In this document: positions 9,743 through 18,053 of the stretch, piece by piece | Layout: each line of letters begins with the position of its first letter | Position numbering within the stretch: the stretch's first letter is position 1 | Source of the DNA: Aerococcus agrisoli | Lineage (GTDB): Bacteria; Bacillota; Bacilli; Lactobacillales; Aerococcaceae | NCBI RefSeq assembly: GCF_003797145.1 | Contig: NZ_RKMG01000002.1 | Location: forward strand, 93,712-157,711 | Length of the DNA: 64,000 nucleotides | Reading direction: 5' to 3' | Notes under the pieces: generated by a model | Told to the model about the DNA's origin: nothing | Database searches by the model: none | The model's input: only the letters and a program-made list of their open reading frames with translations | Made by a program: the position numbers and the translations under genes

Positions 9743-9751
9743 ATTCATCAC

Positions 9752-9916
9752 CTACTTTTCAGTTTTTGGTTCATCCAATCGCTCTAAGAAAGTATCGTCT
9801 AAGTTTTCAGCTACTTCCGTAGAACGTTTAACCGTCATCTCGATTTCATCATTTTTGTTATAAACTTTACCGTTTTTAATATCCTTAAAATCTTTTAAAA
9901 CTTTATATTTAGCCAT
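9752..9916 (-). CDS. Small phage protein, 54 aa, between capsid and connector genes
   Basis: An open frame of 54 codons starting MAKYKVLKDF and ending DEPKTEK. It is highly charged and has no membrane segment. It lies in the 175-bp space between the capsid gene and the connector gene, on the same strand; the region upstream of the ATG holds AAGGTGAAATAG, a usable ribosome site. Short Lys-rich proteins of this kind are common at this position in siphophages, sometimes with a domain related to transcription factor Rho's N-terminus, but I cannot assign one here. Function unknown. Confidence 0.75.
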   Translation of the reverse strand: MAKYKVLKDFKDIKNGKVYNKNDEIEMTVKRSTEVAENLDDTFLERLDEPKTEK

Positions 9917-9926
9917 CTATTTCACC

Positions 9927-11063
9927 TTACCCTTCTGGTAAAGTTGCTGGTTCAGCTAATGTCCAAACTGCAGTTGCTTTACCATCTTTTGCTTTACCGT
10001 AAGCAAATTGTTTAGCAGTGTATAAATCTAAATCTTCTAATGCGAATGTTTGGTCGAACTTACGTAAAGTAATACCACCACCAATGTACGCATCGTAACG
10101 AGATTTAACAAACGATACTGCCGTACCTTTTTCCTGGAAAACAGATTCAACAATATTGATGTTGAATGGCACTGCATTTACATAAACACCATTTGCATTT
10201 AAGATAGTAAATTTCGCTTCGATATCTGCTTTATCTTCTGAAGAAACTACTAGGTATAATTGACCTGCAGTATTAATTGCTTGTCCATTAGATTTAGTAG
10301 AGTGGTACTTCTTAATATCTTTAAATTCTTGAATGATTGAATCTGTATTGGCAAATGATAAAGTCCCTTGAGCTGTTTTAACTGGATAAGTCGTCACGCC
10401 ACCAGATACAGTACCATTATCGATATCACGGTTTAAACCAATCGGTTTATCATTACCATCACCAGATAGGAATGCTGCTTCTAAAGCAACTGCAAATGCT
10501 TCAGTGATTTGCAAGCGAACAAAACGTTCAATCCAGTTAACAGATAAATCTGCTAAGTCTTTTGGAACAACAACAAATGCTGTTAACTTGTTTTGAATCG
10601 CAACTTCATCGCTGAATGTCGCATCTAATTGACCCTTGATTTCATCGAACACTTTACCCCAAACCGCTTGGCCAGACGTTTCAGAACGTAAGAATTTCAA
10701 GCGAATACCAGCGGATTTTAAGCCGATTGCATCTAGTAATGGATGTTCAGTTGTTAAATCTTCGAAGATTTCATCAATTGTTGTTTCTGGTAATAATTTT
10801 TCTTCTTTATAACCAACCTCAGTATTGATTTCATTAAAGAATTCATACGTTTCTTTGCTCATTTTAGCCTTGTTGATGTTAGCAGCTTGGTCAACTTGAA
10901 GATTAACTTCTTTCTTAGCTTCATCCATTACATCTTCAGCTAATGCATTAATCATATTTAAATAAGCGTCACCTTGTGCCTCTTGATCAGCGCCATTTTT
11001 TACAGCATTAATAAATTCCTCGCGTTTAGAAGCGAAGTTTGTCATAGATTTTAATTTAAACAT
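9927..11063 (-). CDS. Major capsid protein (HK97 fold)
   Basis: A 378-residue capsid protein of the HK97 family. The first ~95 residues are helical and charged and would be the scaffold-like delta domain removed by the prohead protease encoded next to it. The mature region starts near ETTIDEIFEDLTTEHPLL and contains the family hallmarks GNGNDKPIGLNRDI-like (here GDGNDKPIGLNRDIDNG) and KFDQTFALEDLDLYTAKQ near the C-terminus. It starts at ATG 11063 behind AAAGGAGAG. Neighbours are the protease upstream and connectors downstream. Confidence 0.95.
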   Translation of the reverse strand: MFKLKSMTNFASKREEFINAVKNGADQEAQGDAYLNMINALAEDVMDEAKKEVNLQVDQAANINKAKMSKETYEFFNEINTEVGYKEEKLLPETTIDEIFEDLTTEHPLLDAIGLKSAGIRLKFLRSETSGQAVWGKVFDEIKGQLDATFSDEVAIQNKLTAFVVVPKDLADLSVNWIERFVRLQITEAFAVALEAAFLSGDGNDKPIGLNRDIDNGTVSGGVTTYPVKTAQGTLSFANTDSIIQEFKDIKKYHSTKSNGQAINTAGQLYLVVSSEDKADIEAKFTILNANGVYVNAVPFNINIVESVFQEKGTAVSFVKSRYDAYIGGGITLRKFDQTFALEDLDLYTAKQFAYGKAKDGKATAVWTLAEPATLPEG

Positions 11064-11090
11064 TTAATTTTTCTCTCCTTTAATTTTGTA

Positions 11091-11846
11091 CTAAAAAAGG
11101 AACCGTTCAAAACTTTTAGCTTTGGGTTCCTCTTTCTTGTTATTTTCAATTTCAACATCAAAATCAGCTTTTAGCTTTTCATAAATCTTGTCCACAATTT
11201 CATCAGTGTTTACTTGAACACTAGCCATTGGTAGCTGTTTATCATTCCGAACTTTATCAATCACGTTTTGAGGGATGATACCATTCGTTAATCCGTTTGC
11301 TACAAGTTCAAATACTGGTGTCGATTCAGTGTATTCAATTACTTCATCAACAAATCCGTATTCTAATGCTTTATCAGCATCCATCCACGTTTCTTTGTTC
11401 ATCAAAGCTAACGCTTCTTCTTTAGCAATTCCAGACTTACCAACATATGCATTTGCAATTGCTGAGTTAGCCATTTGTAATGCTTCGCTAGCTGCATCCA
11501 TTGCATGATAGTCGCCTTGCGCACCAACTGAAGCATTATGAATCATAATACGTCCGACTGGTGACATCTTAACTTTATCTCCAGCCATCGCAATAACTGA
11601 TGCTGCAGAACCGGCCATTAATACTTCTACCGTTACATTTCCCGGGTAGTTTTTTAAATCTGAGTAAATTTGATTACCTGCATCAACATATCCGCCATAA
11701 GAATTAATTTCAATAACTACATCATCAGTCATATCAGCTAATGTATCAGAAATATCTTTAGGACTAGTTGAATCCATATCAAATAAATCATAAATCCATT
11801 TATTATCATTAGTTACAATTGTACCGTGTACTTTAATTTTCTTCAC
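11091..11846 (-). CDS. Head maturation protease, ClpP-like
   Basis: A 251-residue serine protease of the ClpP/S14 fold that cleaves the capsid protein's delta domain. Visible signatures are EINSYGGYVDAG (substrate-binding strand), the nucleophile serine in AGSAASVIAMAG, and the histidine in IMIHNASVGAQG; the acidic residue follows later (near NKETWMDADKALEYGFVDEV). It begins with GTG 11846, overlapping the end of the portal gene by 14 bases. The C-terminal ~60 residues are charged and may bind the capsid protein. Confidence 0.95.
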   Translation of the reverse strand: MKKIKVHGTIVTNDNKWIYDLFDMDSTSPKDISDTLADMTDDVVIEINSYGGYVDAGNQIYSDLKNYPGNVTVEVLMAGSAASVIAMAGDKVKMSPVGRIMIHNASVGAQGDYHAMDAASEALQMANSAIANAYVGKSGIAKEEALALMNKETWMDADKALEYGFVDEVIEYTESTPVFELVANGLTNGIIPQNVIDKVRNDKQLPMASVQVNTDEIVDKIYEKLKADFDVEIENNKKEEPKAKSFERFLF

Positions 11847-13005
11847 TTATTTCCTCACCCCTTTCATTATTCTGATATTCAGTGTAATTTTTCGTGATAT
11901 AGTGTTTATCCATCATGGGGTCATCCACTTTATCACGTCCTAGTTCTTCTAGAATGTCATTAGGACTAAAGACTCCTGAAGCTACCAACTTATCAATCTG
12001 AGTAGATAACTCAAAAACATCTGTAGTCAGTACGTTTGAAATAGTTAATCGTAATCCCTTTTGATAATCTGATTGAGATATCATTAAACCATTCATCTCA
12101 TCGGTAAGCATTTTAATCAGCGGATTAACCACATTTTCTTTGTACAACTTTTTATTTTGTTCTAACTCTAGTTTATCTCCAAACACTAAATTTGATGGTA
12201 TTCCGACTAATTCAGCAACTTCAGCAGTCATCGCATAACGCGCACTATTTAAATCGCTAAAAGGTATATTACTTGAATTCCCTTTATTAGAGAATTCTTC
12301 AATATCCATGCCATTTGGTGTCATAACATAAGCTGTTTCTTTAGTATCAAAAATTTTGAACATATTATTCAAATAACTTTGGACCTGCTCCGTCCGTTCT
12401 TTAGCATCTGCAAAAGTACCGGTTTTGTTAATAGAAACAGAACCACGGACTTGACCGTTACGCCAAACTGATTTTAGTAATGAATTAAATAAGTCCGCAT
12501 AATCTTCAAAAAGACCATCAATCATTTTAGACAGTTGCTCATTACCATATTTTAGATATAGAACTTCAGAACGAATAAATGGTCTCTTATAGGTATATTG
12601 ACCAACAACCACATCTGTAAATCGATAGTCATATAAACTTATAGAATCATCTTTAACAAATGAATCTGCAATCAACATCTGATCATCGTCTGACATAATA
12701 ATCAAAACCTCATTATCGAATAACAACTTATAGAACGCTTTTTGCCAAAATTCTGTAGCATTCTGATTTCTATTAGGCCGTACATTTAACTTGTATTCCC
12801 AATCGTGGGTAAAATCATCATCTTTACCATCCGGTGTCTTGATAATGAATTTAGCAGTAGACATTGTTCTTGCAACATAATTCACGACTTTATCAATGGA
12901 TGTTTGTTTTAAATAAACACGCTTCGTGTGATCATCAATCGGATACTCATAACCAATCAATTCTACTTTATTTATTCGGTTCTTAATTGATTCCCATAGT
13001 CCCAA
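11833..13005 (-). CDS. Portal protein (HK97 family)
   Basis: A 390-residue portal protein, forming the dodecameric DNA entry ring. Family features seen are the N-terminal KVELIGYEYPIDD, the stretch VNYVARTMSTAKF, NVRPNRNQNATEFW, and the C-terminal part with MTAEVAELVGIPSNLVFG and VNPLIKMLTDEMNG. The length is typical. It follows the large terminase gene with a short gap and overlaps the protease gene downstream. Confidence 0.95.
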   Translation of the reverse strand: MGLWESIKNRINKVELIGYEYPIDDHTKRVYLKQTSIDKVVNYVARTMSTAKFIIKTPDGKDDDFTHDWEYKLNVRPNRNQNATEFWQKAFYKLLFDNEVLIIMSDDDQMLIADSFVKDDSISLYDYRFTDVVVGQYTYKRPFIRSEVLYLKYGNEQLSKMIDGLFEDYADLFNSLLKSVWRNGQVRGSVSINKTGTFADAKERTEQVQSYLNNMFKIFDTKETAYVMTPNGMDIEEFSNKGNSSNIPFSDLNSARYAMTAEVAELVGIPSNLVFGDKLELEQNKKLYKENVVNPLIKMLTDEMNGLMISQSDYQKGLRLTISNVLTTDVFELSTQIDKLVASGVFSPNDILEELGRDKVDDPMMDKHYITKNYTEYQNNERGEEISEEN

Positions 13006-13019
13006 AATTTCCCTCCTTT

Positions 13020-14744
13020 CTAATATTGTAATTGGCTAACCATATCGAAAAATTCGTCTAAATCAGTCTGGTCGTCCAATTCATTAGCACGATACATTGC
13101 ATGTACCAAAGCTTGGAATCCATCAGTTTTACGCTTCACTTCTTCTTTTTTATCGAAAATTTTACCGTTAGATGTTTCTTTTACATACACATTATTGGTG
13201 TACCAACGCATCAGAGGATTATCTTCGAATATGATTTTATTATTTGCGAATCCATCTTCAATTCTTGGTGCAACAAGCGGATGAATAGATTGCGGACGTT
13301 TAATTAAATCGACCTCAAAACCTTCCTTTTCAAGTAAAGGCCTTAATATATCCAACTTAAAGTTATCGGCCACAATTCTTTCAACGCCATATTTTTCTCT
13401 AGCATTTACAAACCACTCCACGATATGCATTGGATCAAGAGATGGCTCATCAATAACTGACATGAGTCCTTGTTTTTCCCAAGCTTTTATGGGGGCTTTC
13501 TTGCTTCCGCCCAATGCATTTGCTGAATTTGAATAACCATAATGAATATCAACAAAATGTTTAATAGCGAATGAATGGGTTTTGAATGCATACTCTTCTC
13601 CTTTTTTAAATAAAAGTCCACATGCTGCAAAATCTCGAACAGATCCATAATCAAGCGATCCAATAGGTTTTAATCCGTCTAAATCAAAAAATGGTCGGTT
13701 AGTTGCTAGTAACTCTTCTCGACTAGCAACGCTATGTTCAGAGTCACCCTCAATTACGTTCATTCGTTTTGTAACAAACATAGGTCGTCCAGACGGCTCA
13801 TAGGTTAAGTCTGCATACTCATCTTCCATCGTTTGAAGCAATCGTTCCGCACGTCCTGTTAATGGTTTCTGTAGAGTAGGATTAGCTTTCTCCCACAAAT
13901 CTGGACTATCCATCTCTTTTATATCATCCAACTCACAAATAAATGGAAAATGGCCATTAAATGGTGCATCACCGTTTAAAATATTTGTTGCACGATCATA
14001 GAGCATATCGAAATAGCCTTCTCTAATGAATCCTTTCGTACCAATGAAAAATTGTCTCGGATTTGGTTTCTTACCAAGACCACCAGTAAACACTTTTACC
14101 AATTCTGAATTCTCATATTCGTGGAACTCATCGAATATCAACGCACCTTCACGACCACCATCTTTTGTTTTGGCATTGGAGGTGTGGTACATAATTTTAG
14201 ATTGTGTTTCTTGACTAATAATCTTGCTTTTCCAAGGTTCAAACTCACCAATAGGCTCATCTTCAAAAGTAGTATCACGAGTATTAACTGCTGACAATCT
14301 AGGGTCTTTGATTATTTTGTTATAAATTTCTTCAAAGGAAGTTTTTGCTTGATGTTCCGAGTTGGCCACAATTGAGACATCATATTCTTCAATTCCATGC
14401 AAACTTGATGCCAAGAAATGAGCCATTGTTGATATAAAACCATTCTTACCAGCACCACGGCCCATAACCAAGATGAATATTCTAAATACTGGTGTGTCAT
14501 TAGAACGCTTATAAAAGAAAACAAAAGAAGCGAGGAACTTTTCCCAATCATCTAAGGGATAGTACCATCGCTCACTAAAATTAATATAATCTTCAATTTG
14601 CTGGTCATCAAAGTAATACTCATTATCTTTGGATAAGATATCTCTTTTTAACCACTCCACTAATTGAACCCGTTTTTCATTGAATACCAAATAACCTTCT
14701 TGAAATAGTTCCAAATAAAAATCAACATGTTCTGTACGCAACAT
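13020..14744 (-). CDS. Terminase large subunit
   Basis: A 574-residue DNA-packaging motor. The ATPase domain shows Walker A at residues 95-101 (GRGAGKN) and Walker B at about 202-206 (LIFDE), followed by a coupling motif region. The nuclease half carries acidic residues in GSLDYGSVRD, RIVADNF and the C-terminal DGFQALVHAMYRA. It starts with ATG 14744, only a few bases after the small subunit's stop. The nearby HNH gene and GC-rich region suggest cos-type rather than headful packaging, which is an inference. Confidence 0.96.
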   Translation of the reverse strand: MLRTEHVDFYLELFQEGYLVFNEKRVQLVEWLKRDILSKDNEYYFDDQQIEDYINFSERWYYPLDDWEKFLASFVFFYKRSNDTPVFRIFILVMGRGAGKNGFISTMAHFLASSLHGIEEYDVSIVANSEHQAKTSFEEIYNKIIKDPRLSAVNTRDTTFEDEPIGEFEPWKSKIISQETQSKIMYHTSNAKTKDGGREGALIFDEFHEYENSELVKVFTGGLGKKPNPRQFFIGTKGFIREGYFDMLYDRATNILNGDAPFNGHFPFICELDDIKEMDSPDLWEKANPTLQKPLTGRAERLLQTMEDEYADLTYEPSGRPMFVTKRMNVIEGDSEHSVASREELLATNRPFFDLDGLKPIGSLDYGSVRDFAACGLLFKKGEEYAFKTHSFAIKHFVDIHYGYSNSANALGGSKKAPIKAWEKQGLMSVIDEPSLDPMHIVEWFVNAREKYGVERIVADNFKLDILRPLLEKEGFEVDLIKRPQSIHPLVAPRIEDGFANNKIIFEDNPLMRWYTNNVYVKETSNGKIFDKKEEVKRKTDGFQALVHAMYRANELDDQTDLDEFFDMVSQLQY

Positions 14745-14747
14745 AGG

Positions 14748-15287
14748 CTAACCACCCAACAAGTTTTCTCTCGCTGAACTTTTAGCTTCTTTTGGCAATA
14801 ATTCAGTTAGCTGCTTAATAATATCTTTATAAGTTTTATCTCGATTATCATAATTTTCAACAATCGGTCGTTTTCGGTCGTATGGAATTTGGTCTTTTGA
14901 TTGACTAAATCGCTCGTACTCTCCATTCTCCAAAATATCCTTCCAATTGTCATCCAAAAGGATACGTAGTCGAGCAGCTTGAATGATTAAACCTTCAGCA
15001 ATATCTAGTTGCTCTTTTGGTATATTTTTGAAAATTTCACGTAATCTTAGTTCTTCAATTTCAGAACGATTTTCCATTTCTTCTATACGGTCATTGATTA
15101 AATAAAGCAAGGAAACATCTAATGCTTTAGCGATATTGTTTAATGTTTCTATACTCGGTGAATTGTTTCCTGTTTCAATTTTTCGATAATAAGATTCAGA
15201 AATATTTGCTGATTCAGCCAGCTCTTTTTGAGTTAATTTATGTTCATTTCTTAGTCGTTTAATACGTGTGTTAATATTCAATTCCAA
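14748..15287 (-). CDS. Terminase small subunit with N-terminal XRE-type helix-turn-helix
   Basis: A 179-residue protein encoded immediately before the large terminase gene. Residues 1-62 form a clear XRE/Cro-type DNA-binding domain (RIKRLRNEHKLTQKELAE, then YYRKIETGNNSPSIETL). The rest (about 70-179) resembles the C-terminal half of P27-type small terminase subunits: a long helix with AEGLIIQAARLRILLDD, then PIVENYDNRDKTYKDIIKQL and LLPKEAK. Small subunits recognise the packaging site, so a DNA-binding N-terminus makes sense, but a canonical XRE domain is unusual. An alternative reading as a stand-alone regulator is less likely given position and C-terminus. Confidence 0.8.
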   Translation of the reverse strand: MELNINTRIKRLRNEHKLTQKELAESANISESYYRKIETGNNSPSIETLNNIAKALDVSLLYLINDRIEEMENRSEIEELRLREIFKNIPKEQLDIAEGLIIQAARLRILLDDNWKDILENGEYERFSQSKDQIPYDRKRPIVENYDNRDKTYKDIIKQLTELLPKEAKSSARENLLGG

Positions 15288-15294
15288 CCATACT

Positions 15295-15426
15295 CAACCT
15301 CCTTTCTTCAAACAATTAATATGGCGGGGGATAGGGGTGCTAGAAACGGTTACGACCGTGCAAAAGACCCTTCCCACCGGTTTCCTAGAATGGCTTTGTA
15401 TCAACCTTTTCGACCGGGGGTACCCA
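15295..15426. other. Candidate cos (packaging) region
   Basis: A non-coding 130-bp stretch between the small terminase gene and the HNH gene with much higher GC than its surroundings, including GGCGGGGGATAGGGG near 15323, the hairpin CGGTTACGACCG near 15348, and CGACCGGGGGTACCC near 15411. HNH nucleases encoded beside terminase genes are known partners in cos cleavage in many siphophages, and cos is often found in just this interval. The exact cut positions cannot be read from sequence alone. Confidence 0.45.
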
Positions 15427-15747
15427 TTACCAAAACTCATCGTTCCATTTTATATTTTTCGTTTTCTCGCGATAATTAAAGCGATTATGACGTTTGTTAT
15501 GGCAATCTTTACACAGTGTTCTTAAATTAGATTCATCAAGTGCAAGTTCAGGATAGTCTTTCAGCTCTTTGATATGATCTACTTCAAGGACTGAGTCTAA
15601 TTGACTAGTAACCTTACCATCTCTCTTACACCACTGGCATTCATAGTTATCGCGCTCTAATATATAAGCTCTCATCATTCGCCAATCAGAACTTGTATAG
15701 AATATTCGTCTAGCTTTCTTACTTGAAGTATCTAAGATAGTTATCAC
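15427..15747 (-). CDS. HNH endonuclease, terminase-associated
   Basis: A 106-residue HNH nuclease. The zinc-binding cysteines are in CQWCKRDG and CKDCHNKRH, and the catalytic HNH core is LEVDHIKELKDYPELALDESNLRTLC with the final histidine in CHNKRHNR. The start is probably GTG 15747, with AAAGGAGAT close upstream, a tight spacing. It precedes the terminase genes in the late operon. In related phages such proteins work with the terminase in cutting packaged DNA at cos; that role is inferred from position. Confidence 0.9.
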   Translation of the reverse strand: MITILDTSSKKARRIFYTSSDWRMMRAYILERDNYECQWCKRDGKVTSQLDSVLEVDHIKELKDYPELALDESNLRTLCKDCHNKRHNRFNYREKTKNIKWNDEFW

Positions 15748-15783
15748 ATCTCCTTTGCACTTTAGCTAATGCTTGACTGCATG

Positions 15784-15840
15784 TCAGTCAATCCAAGATA
15801 ATGGATCACTCCCCTTATTCATCTGCATATCGCTACACAT
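15784..15840 (-). CDS. Possible 18-residue peptide
   Basis: A very short open frame (MCSDMQMNKG...) starting at ATG 15840, with GAGGTG six bases upstream, a good ribosome site, and a TGA stop at 15784. It lies directly after the 3' end of the large structured RNA and before the HNH gene on the same strand. It may be a leader peptide, a tiny phage protein, or a chance frame. No function can be inferred. Confidence 0.35.
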   Translation of the reverse strand: MCSDMQMNKGSDPLSWID

Positions 15841-15857
15841 ATCAATCACCTCACGAC

Positions 15858-16542
15858 GTAATAAAAAGCCACCCATCACTCGTAAGTGTGCCTATTTTTA
15901 GGCTGGGTAGCTATTGATGCTATTTTTATTACTCAAAACTACACAACCCCCAGAGTTATCGAGTCCAATCAAAATGTAAGGCCGTTTGCCCACCCGGTTT
16001 TAGGACAATCGCATAAGTAGCTACCAAATGCAATTACTCTATCGACATTGTGCAGTTTTCAATAAGCAACCATACCCGACTGTTGCTACAACAGTATATA
16101 GGTTAGTTGCCCCAAGCTTTAAACCGAAACTTGGCTGGAAAGTTTTTTTATAACGCTGTTTACCTTAGGCGTCCCTAACTTATTAAAGCGTAACGGAAAT
16201 TACTTACTTATACGAATAACCCACATCCTGCATTTTCGTTAATATAGTAACCGAATCAACATGCCAACCTATCGTCCTAGTTGGTGGATATGTTAAAGGT
16301 TATTCTGTATAAATAAATAAAGCAAGGTTAGTCAGTGATGATTAAATGTATGATTTATTTGAGCTGACTGTGCCTTGCTATGCTACTGGAGAGTGGTCGC
16401 AACTCTCTTACCTGCTAAACATCAGTAGCTTATATATCCACAGGAGGAACCTGCGTTTGCTTTATGCATATTTCCGTATGATAAAGACTTTCCACTAAGG
16501 AGGTGGCTATGTGATACCTCATCGCCTAAATATCACAATACC
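15858..16542 (-). ncRNA. Large structured phage non-coding RNA (GOLLD/ROOL-like candidate)
   Basis: About 690 bases without a credible gene but packed with paired segments. Helices seen (plus coordinates): 16505-16516 with 16531-16542; 16460-16470 with 16477-16486 (one bulge); 16382-16388 with 16423-16429 enclosing 16389-16394 with 16402-16407; 16321-16327 with 16373-16379 enclosing 16330-16335 with 16364-16369; 16214-16221 with 16298-16305 enclosing 16264-16268 with 16280-16284; 16165-16169 with 16174-16178; 16112-16116 with 16130-16134; 16066-16070 with 16106-16110 enclosing 16079-16085 with 16089-16095; and a 3' domain, 15858-15867 with 15923-15932, enclosing 15867-15875 with 15904-15912 and two small hairpins. 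G-U pairs form only if the minus strand is transcribed. It sits between the late activator and the HNH/terminase genes. Class membership is inference. Confidence 0.75.
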
Positions 16543-16577
16543 AATATACATCAGATTATTGCCTTAAAAGTCCGCAA

Positions 16578-16991
16578 TTAGTCCAATTCACCTAACTTCC
16601 TACCAATTTCTTCAACGACAGTTTTTCTAACTTCAAAACATCTAGATCTTGAGTTTCTAGTAGCCATAGCGATACCGTCCCAAGTTAACGTTCTTGGCTT
16701 TTCGAAGTAATATAGTTTAATTACACTATAATCATCTTCGTGCAGCTTTTTTAACACTTCTTCGATGATAAACTTTTGTTCTTCTAGCCTAGCTAATCGC
16801 CTATCTTGGTCGAGCGTTACCACAAAGTTTTCAGCTAGACTAGTATTAGACTGTGATTTGCTACCCCCTATATTTTCATCATATTCTCTAACAGGGTATA
16901 GAAGTGCTAATCGACGTTTTTTTATTTCGCTATCTAATTTAGGGTAATCTTCTAAAAGTTGTTCAACTCTTTTAAAATCTTTACTTGCCAC
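16578..16991 (-). CDS. Late transcription activator, RinA/ArpU-type (DUF722-like)
   Basis: A 137-residue regulator starting with GTG 16991 behind AGGAG. The N-terminal half contains RLALLYPVREYDENIGGSKS, and the C-terminal half VIKLYYFEKPRTLTWDGIAMATRNSRSRCF, a sigma-region-4-like helix-turn-helix typical of RinA/ArpU-type phage activators. Such proteins switch on the late operon (packaging, head, tail, lysis). It lies at the end of the middle genes and directly upstream of the structured RNA and late genes, so it may act at a promoter in or before that RNA. Confidence 0.82.
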   Translation of the reverse strand: MASKDFKRVEQLLEDYPKLDSEIKKRRLALLYPVREYDENIGGSKSQSNTSLAENFVVTLDQDRRLARLEEQKFIIEEVLKKLHEDDYSVIKLYYFEKPRTLTWDGIAMATRNSRSRCFEVRKTVVEEIGRKLGELD

Positions 16992-17147
16992 TCAATCACT
17001 CCTATTCGTTTTATCACGTTCTCTCGCTTGCTGTTGCTCCTCAATTACATCGAATATCGTGTTCAGCATTATGAAAATGAATGTACCTACCACAACGATC
17101 AATGCGAATGCACTAATGTACAATAACAGTTGTGTTATTAGGTCCAT
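16992..17147 (-). CDS. Small single-span membrane protein, 51 aa
   Basis: An open frame starting MDLITQLLLY with one long hydrophobic segment (about residues 3-30) followed by a charged, Gln/Arg-rich tail ending TNRSD. It overlaps neither neighbour by more than a few bases: its start is one base from the redoxin stop, and its stop abuts the GTG start of the late activator. The tight packing suggests a real gene. Function unknown; membrane location predicted. Confidence 0.65.
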   Translation of the reverse strand: MDLITQLLLYISAFALIVVVGTFIFIMLNTIFDVIEEQQQARERDKTNRSD

Positions 17148-17372
17148 CTATTCCACCAACTTCGCCAACTTATCTGGCTGGAAACCTGTCCAAGTCTCGT
17201 TGGCAGTAATAATAACTGGGACCGATTTATAACCCATCCCTTTAACTTCCTCACGATACTGTTCGTTTTCTTCAACGTTCTTCTCAATAAATTCAATACC
17301 TCGTTCGCTTAAGTATTTTTTAGTAAAGTTGCATTGCATACAGTCATTTTTAGAATAAATTATTGGTGTCAT
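17148..17372 (-). CDS. Glutaredoxin-like protein (NrdH type)
   Basis: A 74-residue thioredoxin-fold protein with the redox motif CMQC at residues 12-15 (KNDCMQCNFTKKYL), the cis-proline segment SVPVI, and the C-terminal TWTGFQPDKLAKL that is characteristic of NrdH redoxins. NrdH supplies electrons to class I ribonucleotide reductase; a phage copy could support dNTP synthesis during replication, though no nrdEF genes are in the window. It lies in the middle-gene cluster before the late activator. Confidence 0.88.
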   Translation of the reverse strand: MTPIIYSKNDCMQCNFTKKYLSERGIEFIEKNVEENEQYREEVKGMGYKSVPVIITANETWTGFQPDKLAKLVE

Positions 17373-17392
17373 ATTTTAATCTCCTTTATATG

Positions 17393-17917
17393 TTAGTAAA
17401 CCATCTTGCGACCAAGCACCCAGCGTCCACCTACATTTTTAAACGTGATGTACTTTTTAGGTGTTGACCTTTTATTATTTCGTTTTACTTTGAATTTGCT
17501 ATCTGCTTTCAGCAAATCACTTTTTAATATCATTGTTAAATCGATATACATTTTCCATGATTTCACATCGTTTTTCCCGTGTTCAATTTTTTGGTAACTT
17601 CCTTTTGAAAGTTCAATCATGTCACCAATCTCTGCAGTAGTTAGATCAAAAAACTGGCGGCGTTTTCTAATTAACGAAATATCCACATCTTTTATAATTT
17701 CTTCGTGTCGTAAATATTTATTAATATTTCGTTCACTTCGATAATCTTTACCAAACAAATCAGCTAAACCTTTATCGATTTTAGGTATCATTTCATCTGC
17801 AAGTACATTTTTAAACCAAAGGCTTTTGCCAACACCGCAATGTCGTTGCATATCTGCTTGTGTCACACCATACTCAAAAGACAAAATTCTAAATAAATCT
17901 GCTTGCGTTACGTACAT
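17393..17917 (-). CDS. Phage helix-turn-helix protein, 174 aa
   Basis: The start is placed at ATG 17917 (MYVTQADLFR) because GAGGAGG stands just upstream; an earlier in-frame start would ignore that site. A first helix-turn-helix-like segment lies at about residues 4-25 (ILSFEYGVTQADMQRHCGV), and a second, XRE-like one at about 90-130 (LTTAEIGDMIELSKGSYQKIEHG). The C-terminus is strongly basic. It could be a phage regulator or a replication-associated DNA-binding protein. It overlaps the end of an upstream small membrane-protein gene. Confidence 0.65.
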   Translation of the reverse strand: MYVTQADLFRILSFEYGVTQADMQRHCGVGKSLWFKNVLADEMIPKIDKGLADLFGKDYRSERNINKYLRHEEIIKDVDISLIRKRRQFFDLTTAEIGDMIELSKGSYQKIEHGKNDVKSWKMYIDLTMILKSDLLKADSKFKVKRNNKRSTPKKYITFKNVGGRWVLGRKMVY

Positions 17918-18053
17918 TTCTTTCCTCCTCTTGCAGCTTTTCAAAAAACCATTCATCAAAATAAATGAAAGTAAGTAGCAAAAATGACCCTATGACCACT
18001 ACACATGCTATTACTAAAAATAGTAAAAATAATAAAATAACCAATGCATTCAC
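17889..18053 (-). CDS. Small membrane protein, 54 aa
   Basis: An open frame from GTG 18053, overlapping the TGA of the upstream gene, to TAG at 17889. It begins MNALVILLLFLLFL and has one or two hydrophobic segments (residues 3-32), then an acidic tail (DEWFFEKLQEEE). Its 3' end overlaps the start of the following helix-turn-helix gene by about 30 bases in another frame. The overlap with both neighbours fits phage gene packing, but the frame could be fortuitous. Confidence 0.5.
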   Translation of the reverse strand: MNALVILLFLLFLVIACVVVIGSFLLLTFIYFDEWFFEKLQEEERNVRNASRFI

